Assembly (NCBI RefSeq): GCF_028640845.1
Contig: NC_080541.1
Location: forward strand, 2,204,435-2,268,434
Source of the DNA: Ahaetulla prasina
Lineage: Eukaryota; Chordata; Lepidosauria; Squamata; Colubridae
Reading direction: 5' to 3'
Length of the DNA: 64,000 bases
The notes below the pieces were generated by a model. It was given only the letters and a program-made list of their open reading frames with translations. It was not told the origin of the DNA and did not search any database. Below are positions 10,488 to 20,784 of this stretch, piece after piece. Each line of letters starts with the position of its first letter. Position 1 is the first letter of the stretch. The translations under genes were made by a program, and so were the position numbers.

Positions 10488-10615
10488 GATTACGTGATCA
10501 TGGGGATGCTGCAGCGGTCGTAAGTGTGAAAAATGGTCATAAGTCAATTTTTTCAATGCTGTTGTAACTTTGAACAGTCACTAAATAAACTGTTGTAAGT
10601 GGCTAGCTAGTGTAT
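10488..10615 (-). mobile_element. mariner-like MITE, part 2
   Basis: Continues part 1: CGGTCGTAAGTGTGAAAAAT, then TTGTAACTTTGAACAGTCAC. The join with 9799 matches intact copies. Confidence 0.65.
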
Positions 10616-11039
10616 TAATCTTCAGGCATTTTAAGCACTTCTTCTGAAAAACCAGCCTTGCTCTCTATCCCCACCTGCCAATCCTTTTTAAAATGTTAAA
10701 ATAAGAGACTTCAAACCCCTGGAAAAAATATTTCTTCACTTTAAGTTAGCTCCTTTCTCATCCCGGCGGATGGGAAGTAAAAACCTGAGCCAGCTAAGTC
10801 AACATCACGTCTGGGCACAGACGGAGGGGAGATAATTTAGCTCCGTGTCATGACCCCACTTAAATGCAAAAATAAACATGCCCCCCCTTTTTTTTTTCCT
10901 TTTGCTTCGGCCTCTTTTGCAACTGGCATGACGATGGAAGGACCAAAGGATGGAATATCTCTCCGTCTTCACTTCCACAAATAGACTCCACAGTGGAGTA
11001 GAAAGCAAGTGGATTCTCTCTGCAGAACAGCAATATTTT
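10616..11039. other. Unique sequence
   Basis: Nothing recognised. Ends at the polypyrimidine tract. Confidence 0.3.
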
Positions 11040-11623
11040 CCTCTTCTTCTTCTTCTTCTTCTTCTTCTTCTTCTTCTTCTTCTTCTTCTTCTTCTTCTTC
11101 TTCTTCTTCTTCTTCTTCTTCTTCTTCTTCTTCTTCTTCCTCCTCCTCCTCCTCCTCCTCCTCCTCCTCCTCCTCCTCCTCTTCTTCTTCCTCCTCCTCC
11201 TCCTCTTCTTCTTCTTTGTCTTCCTCCTCCTCCTCTTCCTCTTCCTTTTCCTCCTTCTCCTTCTTCTTCTTCTTCTTCTTCTCCTCCTCTTCCTCCTCCT
11301 CCTCCTCCTCCTCCTCCTCCTCTTCTTCTTCCTCTTCCTCCTCCTCCTCCTCCTCTTCTTCTTCTTTGTCTTCCTCCTCCTCCTCCTCCTCCTCCTCTTC
11401 CTCCTCCTCCTCCTCCTCCTCCTCCTCTTCTTCTTCTTCTTCTTCCTCCTCCTCCTCCTCTTCCTTTTCTTCCTCCTCCTCCTCTTCTGCTTCTTCCGCT
11501 TCTTCTTCTTCTTCCTCCTCCTCCTCCTCCTCCTCCTCCTCCTCCTCCTTCGTCTTCCTCCTCCTCCTCTTCCTCTTCTTTCTCCTCCTCCTCTTCTTCC
11601 TCCTCCTCCTCTTCCTTTCTAGA
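11040..11623 (+). repeat. Polypyrimidine tract of about 585 bp, (CTT)n to (CCT)n
   Basis: About 33 CTT units (11041-11139) grade into mixed CCT and CTT triplets. Because the period is 3, all frames are open and give poly-S, poly-L or poly-P artefacts (minus strand: E, G and R). Confidence 0.95.
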
Positions 11624-12179
11624 ATCTACAGCTTTACTTTTCATCATGGCTTGAGTAAATCTACCCATTCCTAGCAACTTGAGAAGCATTTTAATGGTGT
11701 TCTTCATTGTGTCGCTTGGTGCAAAGACGTTTTTCACACCGAGAGCAGTCGGCTTCTTCCTTCAAGATATATGGACAACATAAATTCCAAAGCTGACTGC
11801 AACCTGGATTCCAATATAGGTAGAATCAAGCCAAAGATGAGCTATTGATTAAATGTACATTTAATTAAAATGTTATCCATCAAGCAGGTAATATGATTAT
11901 TCCCCAGGCTTCTAATAATATGTAACTTATTAAAAATTATGATTTGTCAGGGGTTTAAAAATCCCATCTGGACCTTCAAGATTACCCATCTTTTGATTAG
12001 GAAACGGCCCGGAGTGGCTTATAAGATGGGAGGGTACATGTTTTAAATAAAATAAATAAGTAAAATCTGTGCTATCAGGGGACAAAATTGTTCCCTGGAA
12101 GGAGGCATTTCTGTTGTCCATTTGTGAACGTCACCCTGGAAGAAAAATTGAGGCAGCTGGTATAACTTGAGTGTGAATA
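11624..12179. other. Unique sequence
   Basis: No repeat ends or convincing exons. Contains an AT-rich stretch (TTGATTAAATGTACATTTAA near 11847). Confidence 0.3.
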
Positions 12180-12780
12180 TTTTTGGCTCAGGGTTGAACT
12201 CTGGTGCTCTTTGAGCTGGGTGGTTTTCTTGCAGACTTTTTTTAACCCAACTAGGTAACATCATCAGTGTTAAAAGGAAGTGGGGTGTTTGGAGTGCAGG
12301 AGAAAGGAACAAGGGGGAGGAAGAGGAGGAGGAGGAGGAAGACTGTTCTTGATGCTCTCTGAACTGGGTGGTTTTCTTGCAGACGTTTCATGACCCAGCT
12401 AGGTAACATCATCAGTGCTAGAAGGAGTGTTTGGAGTGCAGGAGAAAGGAACAAGGAGGAGGAGGAGGCCTATGAAGTTCTTGGTCCTCTCTGAACTTGG
12501 TGATTTTCTTGCAGATGTTTCTTTACCCCAGTAGGTGCCATCATCAGCATATAAAAATAAGAACAAACCCCACTCCTTTCTAGCACTGATGATGTTACCT
12601 AATGAGGTAAAGAAACATCTGCAAGAAAATCACCGAGTTCAGAAAGAACCAAGGATTCCATAGGCCGCCTTCTCCTCCTCCTCCCTGCAAACCCCACTCC
12701 CTTCCAGCACTGATTCAATTACCTAGCTGGGTTATGAAACGTCTTCAAGAAAACAACCAAGCTCAGAGGGTACCTAGGAC
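12180..12780. mobile_element. Penelope tail cluster PLE-B: three minus units, two plus units
   Basis: Minus units at about 12187-12285, 12345-12440 and 12477-12552; plus units at about 12578-12660 and 12700-12775. Each has the block CTGATGATGTTACC, GGGT, ATGAAACRTCTGCAAG and CCAAGCTCAGAGAGCACCAA. GA/CT-rich triplet runs separate them. The unit at 12345-12440 has a complete hammerhead-like core (see findings). Confidence 0.7.
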
Positions 12781-12852
12781 AGCGCATTATTTATCTATCC
12801 CCGCAGTCTCCCTCTTTCCAAAACCGTAGGGTTTGGAATACTGTATCCCACG

Positions 12853-12989
12853 CTGGGCACTATTAAGATGGGTGGACCTTCAATTCCCAGAATTCCCTAG
12901 CCAGCATGCCAGAGCCCTGTTTCCAACAGCTGGCTGGGTTGGAGAATTCTGGGAGTTGAAGTTTAATATAATCTTAATATTGCCCAGTG
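12853..12989. mobile_element. Palindromic MITE
   Basis: The ends form inverted repeats (CACGCTGGGCACTATTAAGA against the reverse of TCTTAATATTGCCCAGTGTG). The interior shares CTTCAATTCCCAGAATTC with the hAT palindrome family. No target duplication was seen. Confidence 0.6.
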
Positions 12990-13021
12990 TGAGAAAGACC
13001 AGTTTTGAAGAAGCAGCGAGA

Positions 13022-13850
13022 TGACAATATAATATAATATAATATAATATAACAACAGAGTTGGAAGGGACCTTGGAGGCCTTCTAGTCCAACCCCCTGC
13101 CCAGGCAGGAAACCCTATACCATCTCAGACAGATGGTTATCCAACATTTTCTTAAAAATTTCCAGTGTTGGAGCATTCACAACTTCTGCAGGCAAGTCGT
13201 TCCACTTATTAATTGTCAGGAAATTTCTCCTTAGTTCCAGGTTGGTTCTCTCCTTGATGAGTTTCCACCGATTGCTTCTTGTCCTGCCCTCAGGTGCTTT
13301 GGAGAATAGTTTGACTCCCTCTTCTTTGTGGCAGCCCCTGAGATATTGGAACACTGCTATCATATCTCCCCTAATCCTTCTTTTCATCAAACTAGACATA
13401 CTCAGTTCCTGCAACCGTTCTTCATATGTTCTAACCTCCAGTCCCCTAATCATCTTTGTTACTCTTCTCTGCACTCTTTCCAGAGTCTTAACATCTTCTT
13501 TATATTGTGGCGACCAAAACTGGATGCAATATTCCAAGTGTGGCCTTACCAAGGCATTATAAAGTGGCACTAACACTTCACGTGATCTTGATTCTATCCC
13601 TCTGTTTATGCAGCCCAGAACTGTGTTGGCTTTTTTGGCAGCTGCTGCACACGGCTGGCTCATATCTAAATGGTTATCCACTAGGACTCCAAGATCCCTC
13701 TCACAGGTACTACTATTGAGCAAGGTACCACATATACGGTACCTGTGCATTTTGTTTTGTTTTTTTGCCTAAATGTAGAACCTTCCTTTTTTCACTGTTG
13801 AATTTCATTTTGTTAGATAGCGCCCAATGTTCATTTGGTAGAATGGGTCC
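13022..13850 (-). mobile_element. CR1 LINE, 5'-truncated copy with (ATAAT)n tail
   Basis: On the reverse strand: ORF end, 3' UTR with GGTTGGACTAGAAGGCCTCC, then (ATTAT)n at 13022-13052. It reaches about 100 bp further 5' than the copy at 9800. Confidence 0.9.
13115..13750 (-). pseudogene. CR1 ORF2 C-terminal fragment (211 codons)
   Basis: Starts [19 protein letters not shown] and runs through [23 protein letters not shown] and [15 protein letters not shown] to [20 protein letters not shown]. It is nearly colinear with 9797-10411, with a small deletion after NFLT. It lacks the catalytic reverse-transcriptase and endonuclease parts and is a remnant. Confidence 0.85.
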
Positions 13851-14571
13851 TGTCATGGCATGAATACTAAAAAAAAAAAGAAAAAGAAAATTAATTTTTT
13901 AAAAGTGTCTATTAGGAGAAGTGGTTTTCCTTAAAAAATGCACCTTAGGAGAAACCCCTCCCCCACCCCCAAGCTCCCAGACCTGTGTGCAAAAAGCGCA
14001 TCTCTTAACACAGGGAGAAATTCCGATGTTGACCGAATTTAGATTAATCAGCAACTTCCAAGCTTTTATTTATAGGCCAAAGCCGAGTTCCTCACTTGTT
14101 CATAATTTTTATGGATCGTTCATATTTTAGAGGCTTTCTCCGTACTCGGGACCCAACTTACTGCAGACAGTTATATTCTCATAAAACCTGAAATTCTAAT
14201 GGACAACAGTAAATTTTACTGGGATGATGAATCGCAAGCAATGTATTTAGCGGTCTGAGGAGTTGAATAGAAAGGTTGCTGCCGTGGGTGGGCGAGGGGG
14301 GGAGGAATTTAAATCACGATAAAACGCTTGTCATTTTCCGACCAAATGGGAAAATTCCATTTCAGAAATCCAAGTACAATATTGAGATTGGCAATGTAAA
14401 GGGAGAGAGGAGATAACGTCCTAGAAGGATTGGATCCCTCTGTCCAAGTGGGGATTTCTGTGAGAAAGAGGAGTCGGTCAAAAAAGTCAAAATGGCTGCT
14501 GACCCCTTTTTCTTCATGACTGCAAGTTTTTCAACCCTCCCTCTGGATTTTTTCCCTTGCAAAGGCACCTT
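13851..14571. other. Unique block, candidate conserved non-coding DNA
   Basis: After a short A-rich run, 13960-14330 is high-complexity with AT motifs (TTTAGATTAATCAGC, TTTTATTTATAGGCC) and no transposon match. Confidence 0.3.
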
Positions 14572-15490
14572 GACTGCTTTCTTTTTCTTTTCTTTTTTTT
14601 AGTAAAAAGTTTTATTTCCATTTTCCAACAACCTATTCAATATACAGTCTCTTATTCAACATTAGTCATTAACTTTCATTTGTTACTTATTCGGACCTGC
14701 CAAGCTACCACTTCCTTCCTTAACACAACCTTTCCTCCTCCCTTCTCTACTTTCTTCTACTTTCTTCATCCTTCCTCTCCTTCGCTTTTCTACATCCTCT
14801 CCTCCTTCCCTACTCTTCTCTTCCACCCTTTCTAACCCTCTCTCTTTCCCCTTTCTTCTTCCTCTCCTTTCCCCCTTCTACCTGGACCTGCCCAGCTACC
14901 ACTTCCTTCCTTAACAAACCTTTCCTCCTCCCTTCTCTACTTTCTTCTACTTTCTTCATCCTTCCTCTCCTTCGCTTTTCTACGTCCTCTCCTCCTTCCC
15001 TACTCTTCTCTTCCACCCTTTCTAACCCTCTCTCTTTCCCCTTTCTTCTACCTCTCTCTTTCCTACCTACTTTCTTCCTTCACTCACTCCTCTCTCTTTC
15101 CATTCCCTTCTGAAATGGCAGCTGAGCAGCCCCGATTTCATTTCAAATTATTTCTATTTCTTAATTAGATATCTGCAATCATTCCTTTACATTGATCCTT
15201 CATCTCCCCTCTCCCCTTCCCTCCCTCCCCTCCCACCCCCGAGACTTCCCAGAACAAAGTACAGGGTATAAGATTAACAATCATAAATTAAAATACAACA
15301 TAAGTCAAATCCATAGTCACTCCTCTCTCTAAGACCTTAACTCCCCTTCCAGAAACAAAAAAGTACATTCTTCTTCCAGTCCATTATATATCAGTCCATT
15401 CCACTCCTAAAATCTTCAGAATCTTCCAATTAAATTAGTGTTTCCAGTTCCAGTTGACTGCTTTCTTGAAGTCCACTCGGCTGTGTCTTT
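14572..15490. repeat. Pyrimidine-rich sequence with a 191-bp tandem duplication
   Basis: GGACCTGC at 14693 recurs at 14884, and about 170 bp following each are nearly identical. A LINE-like reverse-oriented 3' UTR (TTTTATTTCCATTTTCC) is possible but not established. 15120-15490 is also C/T-rich. Confidence 0.6.
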
Positions 15491-15525
15491 CGGATCTACA
15501 ATATTCCAGGATACAAATAAACAAT

Positions 15526-15890
15526 ATAGGTAGTCCTGGACTTACAATCATTCATTTAGTAACCGTTCGAAGTTACAACAGCGCTAAAAAAAGTGACTCC
15601 TGACTGGTTTTCCGCATTTACGACCATGGCAGCACCCCCCTCCCCCATGGTCACATGATCAAAATGACAAATACTTGGCAACTGACTCATATTTATGACA
15701 GTCACAGAGTCGCCTTCTGAGCAGCAAAGTCAACGAGTGAGCCAGATTCACTTAACAACCGTGTCACTAACTTATCAATGGCAGTGATTCAAGAAAGGTC
15801 GTAATGGGCAAACCTCACTTAACCAATGTCTCACTTAACCACAAAAAATTTGGGCTCGCTTGTGGTCGTAAGTTGATGAATGCCTGTATA
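15526..15890 (+). mobile_element. mariner-like MITE, near complete
   Basis: The ends are inverted: TAGGTAGTCCTGGACTTAC at the left, and GTAAGTTGATGAATGCCTGTA at the right reads back as TACAGGCATTCATCAACTTA. The interior has the motif order seen at 40075-40402. A TA target would fit Tc1/mariner, but no transposase is encoded. Confidence 0.65.
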
Positions 15891-16196
15891 AAGTAAGGTT
15901 CTACATTTAGGCCAAAAAAACAAAATGCACCAGTACCGTATATGTGGTACCTTGCTCAATAGTAGTACCTGTGAGAGGGATCTTGGAGTCCTAGTGGATA
16001 ACCATTTAAATATGAGCCAGCCGTGTGCAGCAGCTGCTAAAAAAGCCAACACAGTTCTGGGCTGCATAAACAGAGGGTTAGAATCAAGATCACGTGAAGT
16101 GTTAGTGCCACTTTATAATGCCTTGGTAAGGCCACACTTGGAATATTGCATCCAGTTTTGGTTGTCACGATGTAAAAAAGATGTTGAGACTCTAGT
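15891..16196 (+). mobile_element. CR1 LINE, part 1 (split by L3)
   Basis: Frame from [19 protein letters not shown] to KKDVETL, then cut at GAGACTCTAG. It resumes at 16613 with AAAGAGTGCAGAGAAG. Confidence 0.9.
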
Positions 16197-16612
16197 CGTG
16201 AAAATATTTACAGACCCCTCGCATCCAGGACATAAACTGTTTCAACTCCTACCCTCAAAATGACGCTATAGAGCACTGCACACCAGAACAACTAGACACA
16301 AGAACAGTTTTTTCCCGAAGGCCATCACTCTGCTAAACAAATAATTCCCTCAACACTGTCAGACTATTTACTGAATCTGCACTACTATTAATCTTCTCAT
16401 AGTTCCCATCACCAATCTCTTTCCATTTATGACTGTATGACTATAACTTGTTGCTGGCAATCCTTATGATTTATATTGATATATTGACCATCAATTGTGT
16501 TGTAAATGTCGTACCTTGATGAACGTATCTTTTCTTTTATGTACACTGAGAGCATCTGCACCAAGACAAATTCCTTGTGTGTCCAATCACACTTGGCCAA
16601 TAAAAATTCTAT
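16197..16612 (+). mobile_element. L3-type LINE 3' end inside CR1
   Basis: About 415 bp. It begins GTGAAAATATTTACAGACCC and encodes the end of an ORF (HPGHKLFQLLPS), then a 3' UTR ending GGCCAATAAAAATTCTATTC. It has the shortest (ATTCT)n tail of the L3 copies here. TCTAG is present at both junctions. Confidence 0.85.
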
Positions 16613-17140
16613 TCTAGAAAGAGTGCAGAGAAGAGCAACAAAGATGATTAGGGGCCTGGAGACGAAAACATATGAAGAACGGTTGCAGGAACTGGGTAGG
16701 TCTAGTTTAATGAAAAGAAGGACTAGGGGAGACATGATAGCATCTTCCAATATCTCAGGGCTGCCCCAAAGAAGAGGGAGTCAAGCTATTCTCCAAAGCA
16801 CCTATGGATAGGACAAGAAACAGGTGCTCCATCACTAGGAGTTTTAAAGACGAGATTGGACATCCATTTGTCTGGAATGCTATAGGATGATAGCACAATT
16901 GATAGGACTTTTGGTTAGGACAGGTAAAGAACAAAGGAGGCTGTGCTAGGAGGAGACTCTATGGTGGGGGAACCGGACTTCTAGTCGGCTTCAGAATTGA
17001 AAGGGGGAGGGGGGGAATTCAGGTTAGGACCTTTGTGGCTCTTTGCGTATTTAAGGCTGCTGACCCCTGGATTAGGGTCTCCTGCTTGAGCAGGGGGTTG
17101 GACTAGAAGACCTCCAAGGTCCCTTCCAACTCTGTTCTTC
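16613..17140 (+). mobile_element. CR1 LINE, part 2
   Basis: Continues the ORF ([15 protein letters not shown]), then the 3' UTR to CCAAGGTCCCTTCCAACTCT. About 180 bp near 16880-17065 do not match other CR1 copies and are probably another insertion. Confidence 0.8.
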
Positions 17141-18058
17141 TGCAGAGATGCCCTCTGTTCATCTGTGCACAGGGTGACAATGGGAATCTCCTAGGAGACT
17201 TAAAAGTTCCCCCCTCCCTTCCAGAGGGCTGGGCATCTTGCCCTCTCCCCCCCCCTTCCCCACTGCCCAGAGTTGCACACAAAAGCAACAACTCCTCCAA
17301 CCCCAGCCTGCTCTCCTTTCTTTCCCCCCACCCTCTTTTCTTCTTTTCCTTCTTTTTTTTTCTTTTCTCGGGCGCCAATTAAACCGAGCATCTGATGCAT
17401 TTTAATCTCAACACCGGGAGGCAGACCTTTCAAAAGTGCAGGGGGGGTAGAAGAAGGGGGTGGGGGGAGGAGGAGAGAAATCATCATAATAAAAATAATA
17501 ACAAAAGACCCCAAAGAGGGGGGGAAAGAATGCTTTTTTCCTTCCTTCTTCCCTCTTTTGCATTTTTAAGAAAGGCCTCCCCCCCCAACCCAACCCAACC
17601 CCCATGTCTCCGCCTGCCTGACTCGAGGTAAGGAATGAAAAAGTTGTTTGATGCATAATTGATTGGCTTCGGAGGGCCTTGCAAATTGTTAATAAGTTGA
17701 AGGGAGGTGGGGGTGGGCTAGGGGGGTGCCGGGGAAAATGGGGCCTGTTTTGACCTGCAGGGCTGTGAAATCAGGAAGGGGGACCGAGGTGGGAGGGGGG
17801 GGCAGCCAGGAGGGACTGGGCTAATGAGAGCATCAGTGGCAAAGCAGGGCAGGAGGAGAAGAGAAAAGAAGAGAGTTACAAACAGCAAACAGAAAAACAA
17901 AACAGGATGAAACCCACCTGAGACAAACCCCCGCGAATTTTCCTGGATTCAAAGAAAGCTGCTGAGTTGGCAAAATCGAAAGCTGGGGGTTTTGCAATCT
18001 ATTTGCCTCCTCCCCACCCCCCAAAGGTCTTGATTGGTCTTGGGAGGGGGCTAGGGAA
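17141..18058. other. Unique, partly G-rich block
   Basis: High-complexity sequence with G/C homopolymers. 17370-17700 holds AT motifs such as GCGCCAATTAAACCGAGC and TGCATAATTGATTGG. No frame with exon character. Candidate regulatory DNA. Confidence 0.3.
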
Positions 18059-18385
18059 CTTGGGGGTGGGCGAGCCTAATGAAGAGAAGGACTAGGGGTG
18101 ACAGGATAGCAGGCCTCCAATATTTGAGGGGTTGTCACAGAGAGCAGAGGGTCAAACTGTTCTCCAAAGCAACAATGGATGGAAACTGAACAAAGAGAGA
18201 AGCAACCTGGAATTAAGGAGAAACTTCCTGGCAGGGAGGACAAGATGCGAATGCTCCATCAGAGGAAGTTTTCAAGAAGAGACTGGACATCCACTTGTCT
18301 GGAATGATTCACCGTCTTCTGCTTGGGCAGGGGGTTGGACTAGAAGACCTTCAAGGTCCCTTCCATCCTGCATTCTTTAAAAGTT
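18059..18385 (+). mobile_element. CR1 LINE 3' fragment
   Basis: From AATGAAGAGAAGGACTAGGG to GGTTGGACTAGAAGACCTTC. Decayed coding end plus 3' UTR. Confidence 0.8.
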
Positions 18386-18640
18386 CAGAAGAGAAGAACT
18401 AGGGGTGACATGATAGTCTTCCAGTACTTGAGGGGCTGCCACCAAGAAGATGGGCTCAGTTTATTTTCCAAAGCACCAGAGGGCAGGACAAGAAACAATG
18501 GATGGAAACGAATCAAGGAGAGAAGCATAATCTGGAATTAAGGAGAAATTTCCTAACAGTTAAGAACGGTTACTCAGTGGAAGGACTTGCCTCCAGATGT
18601 TGTGGAGGTTTTTAAGAAGAGACTGGACAGCTATTTGCCC
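18386..18640 (+). mobile_element. CR1 LINE fragment without 3' UTR
   Basis: Begins again at AGAAGAACTAGGGGTGACAT and runs to TTTTTAAGAAGAGACTGGAC. It lies directly behind another CR1 fragment in the same orientation. Confidence 0.75.
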
Positions 18641-18654
18641 GGGATGATAAGGAG

Positions 18655-18735
18655 CAGGAATATCCAACCTTGGGAACTTTTAAGACTTGCGGACTTCAAC
18701 TCCCAGAATTCCCCAGCTCGGTGTACCTAGCCCAA
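18655..18735. mobile_element. hAT palindrome family, decayed left arm
   Basis: CAGGAATATCCAACCTTGGG, then ACTTCAACTCCCAGAATTCC. The right arm is missing. Confidence 0.5.
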
Positions 18736-18746
18736 TGAAGAGAAGG
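18736..18746 (+). mobile_element. CR1 piece left of the LTR
   Basis: AATGAAGAGAAGG belongs to the CR1 that resumes at 19322. GAAGG (18742-18746) is the left target duplication of the LTR. Confidence 0.7.
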
Positions 18747-19321
18747 TGTCGTGTCCCACTCCTCCGCTGACGGCCGGGTCAGGGAAATCCGAATCAGGCG
18801 TGCCTCTGCAGCTCTGCCCAAAGTCCTAGCAAAGTCCGCAGAGCAGGCAGGAGACCAGAAAGTGACTTCAGCAAGATAAGTTCGACTTTGCCTGACTCAG
18901 AGACTGCCAGAAAGCAGATCCTTTATATAGGCCATGGGGTGTGGCTCCATGACTCAGCACTCATTAAGGCCTGCCCCTCCCTTCCTTCTGTTGCCTCCGC
19001 CTATCCAGTCTTCTGATGCGAGGGTCACTCCAATCAGCAGCTGTTGGAAATAAACCTTCCTCAGGCTCACATGCTGTGGAGGAGGGGGAGGGGTCTAGCT
19101 GCTCCGTTTGCCTGGGCATGGAGCCAGGGCTGGGGCCGGGGGGTGCTCCCTCCTCTGCAGCCTGCTTGGGCATGGAGCCAGGGCTGGGACCGGGAGGTGC
19201 CCCCTCCTCTGCAGCTTGTCTGGGCATGGAGCCAGGGCTGGGGCCGGGAGGCATACATTCCTCCGTGTTCGGGAGCAGATAAGAAGGCCCCGGCTGCTGT
19301 GAGAGCGGGCAAGACACAACA
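18747..19321 (-). mobile_element. Solo LTR, family LTR-1 (575 bp)
   Basis: The reverse strand starts TGTTGTGTCTTGCCCGC and ends GGGACACGACA (TG...CA). Perfect 5-bp duplication GAAGG at 18742-18746 and 19322-19326. A TATA-like TATATAAAG on the reverse strand lies at about 18920-18928. About 60-bp tandem units near 19100-19250 give a repeated P-G-P-S-P-G-S-M-P reading. No internal region remains. Confidence 0.85.
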
Positions 19322-19650
19322 GAAGGATTAGAAGTGACATGATGGCATTCTTCCAATATCTGAGGGATGTCACAGAAAAGAGGGGGTTGATTTATTATCT
19401 GAAGCTCCTGAGGGTGGGACAAGAAGATACCAATGGAAACTTATCAAGTGGAGACCCAACCTCGAACTAAGGAGAAATTTCCCGACTGTGAGAACAATGA
19501 ATCAGTGAAACAACAGGTGCTCCATCACTGGAAGTTTTCCAAAAGAGACCGGGCAATTATTTGACCTGGATGGTCTAGGGTTTCCTGCTTGAGCAAAGGG
19601 GCTGGACTAGAAGACCTTCAAGGTCTCTTCCAGCCTTATGCTCCTATGTT
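19322..19650 (+). mobile_element. CR1 LINE, part right of the LTR
   Basis: GAAGGATTAGAAGTGACATG to GGGCTGGACTAGAAGACCTT. Continuous with 18736-18746 once the LTR is ignored. Confidence 0.8.
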
Positions 19651-19663
19651 CTGCCTTCTATGA

Positions 19664-19760
19664 CAGGGGTCTCCAACCTTGGCAACTTTCAGACTTGTGG
19701 ACTTCAACTCCCAGAGTTCCTCAGCCAGCAAAGCAAAGTTGCCAAGGTTGGAGACCCCTG
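19664..19760. mobile_element. hAT palindromic MITE, right arm internally deleted
   Basis: Starts CAGGGGTCTCCAACCTTGGC and ends CCAAGGTTGGAGACCCCTG. Target duplication TTCTATGA (19656-19663) and GTCTATGA (19761-19768), 7 of 8. Confidence 0.85.
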
Positions 19761-19768
19761 GTCTATGA

Positions 19769-20011
19769 CCCATCCTTGGGTAGGCTGACCCATGTGGCCA
19801 TCAAACCCTGTTGAGGTATCTGAGGTCAGGAAGGCAGATCCAGGATATTGCACCCAGGTCATTATCCCATCCATGCTGAGATTAGACTGGGGGTATTTCT
19901 GGGTTGGCGGTCTACAGAGGGTGATTGCAACTACTGCTTAATGCACATCACACCTGCACCATGCCCAGTTCTTGGTCCTGATCTACAAGGTTTGTTGTGT
20001 CTTCGAGATAC
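19769..20011. other. Unassigned sequence
   Basis: No repeat family or exon recognised. Confidence 0.25.
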
Positions 20012-20016
20012 GATGC

Positions 20017-20433
20017 TGTCGTGTCCCACTCCTCCGCTGACGGCTGGGTCAGGGAAATCCGAATCAGGCGTGCCTCTGCAGCTCTGCCAAAGTCCTAGGT
20101 GTGGCTCCATGACTCAGCATTTATCCAGGCCTGCCCCTCCCTTCCTTCTGTTGCCGCCGCCTATCAATTCTTCTGAAGCGAGGGTCACTCCAGTCTACAG
20201 CTGTTGGCAATTGACCTTCCTCAGGCTCACATGCTGTGGGGGAGGGAGAGGGGTCTAGTTGCTCCGTTTGCCTGGGCATGGAGCCAGAGCTGGGGGCTGG
20301 AGGTACTTCTTCCTCCTCAGCCTGTCTGGGCATGGAGCCAGGGCTGGGGCCGGGAGGCATACTAGGACATTCCTCCGTGTTCGGAAGCAGATAAGAAGGC
20401 CCTGGCCGCGGTGAAAGCGGACGAGACACAACA
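20017..20433 (-). mobile_element. Solo LTR, family LTR-1, internally deleted (417 bp)
   Basis: Same ends as 18747-19321. Perfect 5-bp duplication GATGC at 20012-20016 and 20434-20438. About 130 bp around the TATA region are missing relative to the other two copies. Confidence 0.85.
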
Positions 20434-20438
20434 GATGC

Positions 20439-20784
20439 TTGCAGATTTGGAGATGCCACCTCAGTCTTGTGATGATGTGGAGAAAATTGTGGGGAAGGAA
20501 GGGAGTTCTTCTTTAAGCCCTCATTTTGCATTACTTTTCAGGTGTGCTTCACGACAGCTCCAATCTAAAGATGGAAATGAACCATGCCATGGATTTCTAG
20601 AGAAGATTTTCCAAGTGTCCATCAAGACCAGATCAGCCCCAAGATGATGGACAGCAGCAACAGAAGAAGAATGTAAAGTGTTCGTCTTAGACCGAAGGTT
20701 GGTACCAACAGTATGTTTAAGAGATGGGCATCTGAGAAAGGTCATAATTGCTGAAGGGGACATTCTGAAAGAGGAATTATAAGG
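20439..20784. other. Unassigned sequence
   Basis: Mixed composition; no domains or repeat ends seen. Confidence 0.25.

Noticed and set aside
10805..11737. 310-codon minus frame and S- and L-rich plus frames
   Set aside because: Generated by (CTT)n/(CCT)n triplets; any length change would alter them freely.
18964..19422. 152-codon proline-rich minus frame as a host gene
   Set aside because: It lies in a solo LTR with TG...CA ends and a GAAGG duplication, and extends past the LTR into CR1.
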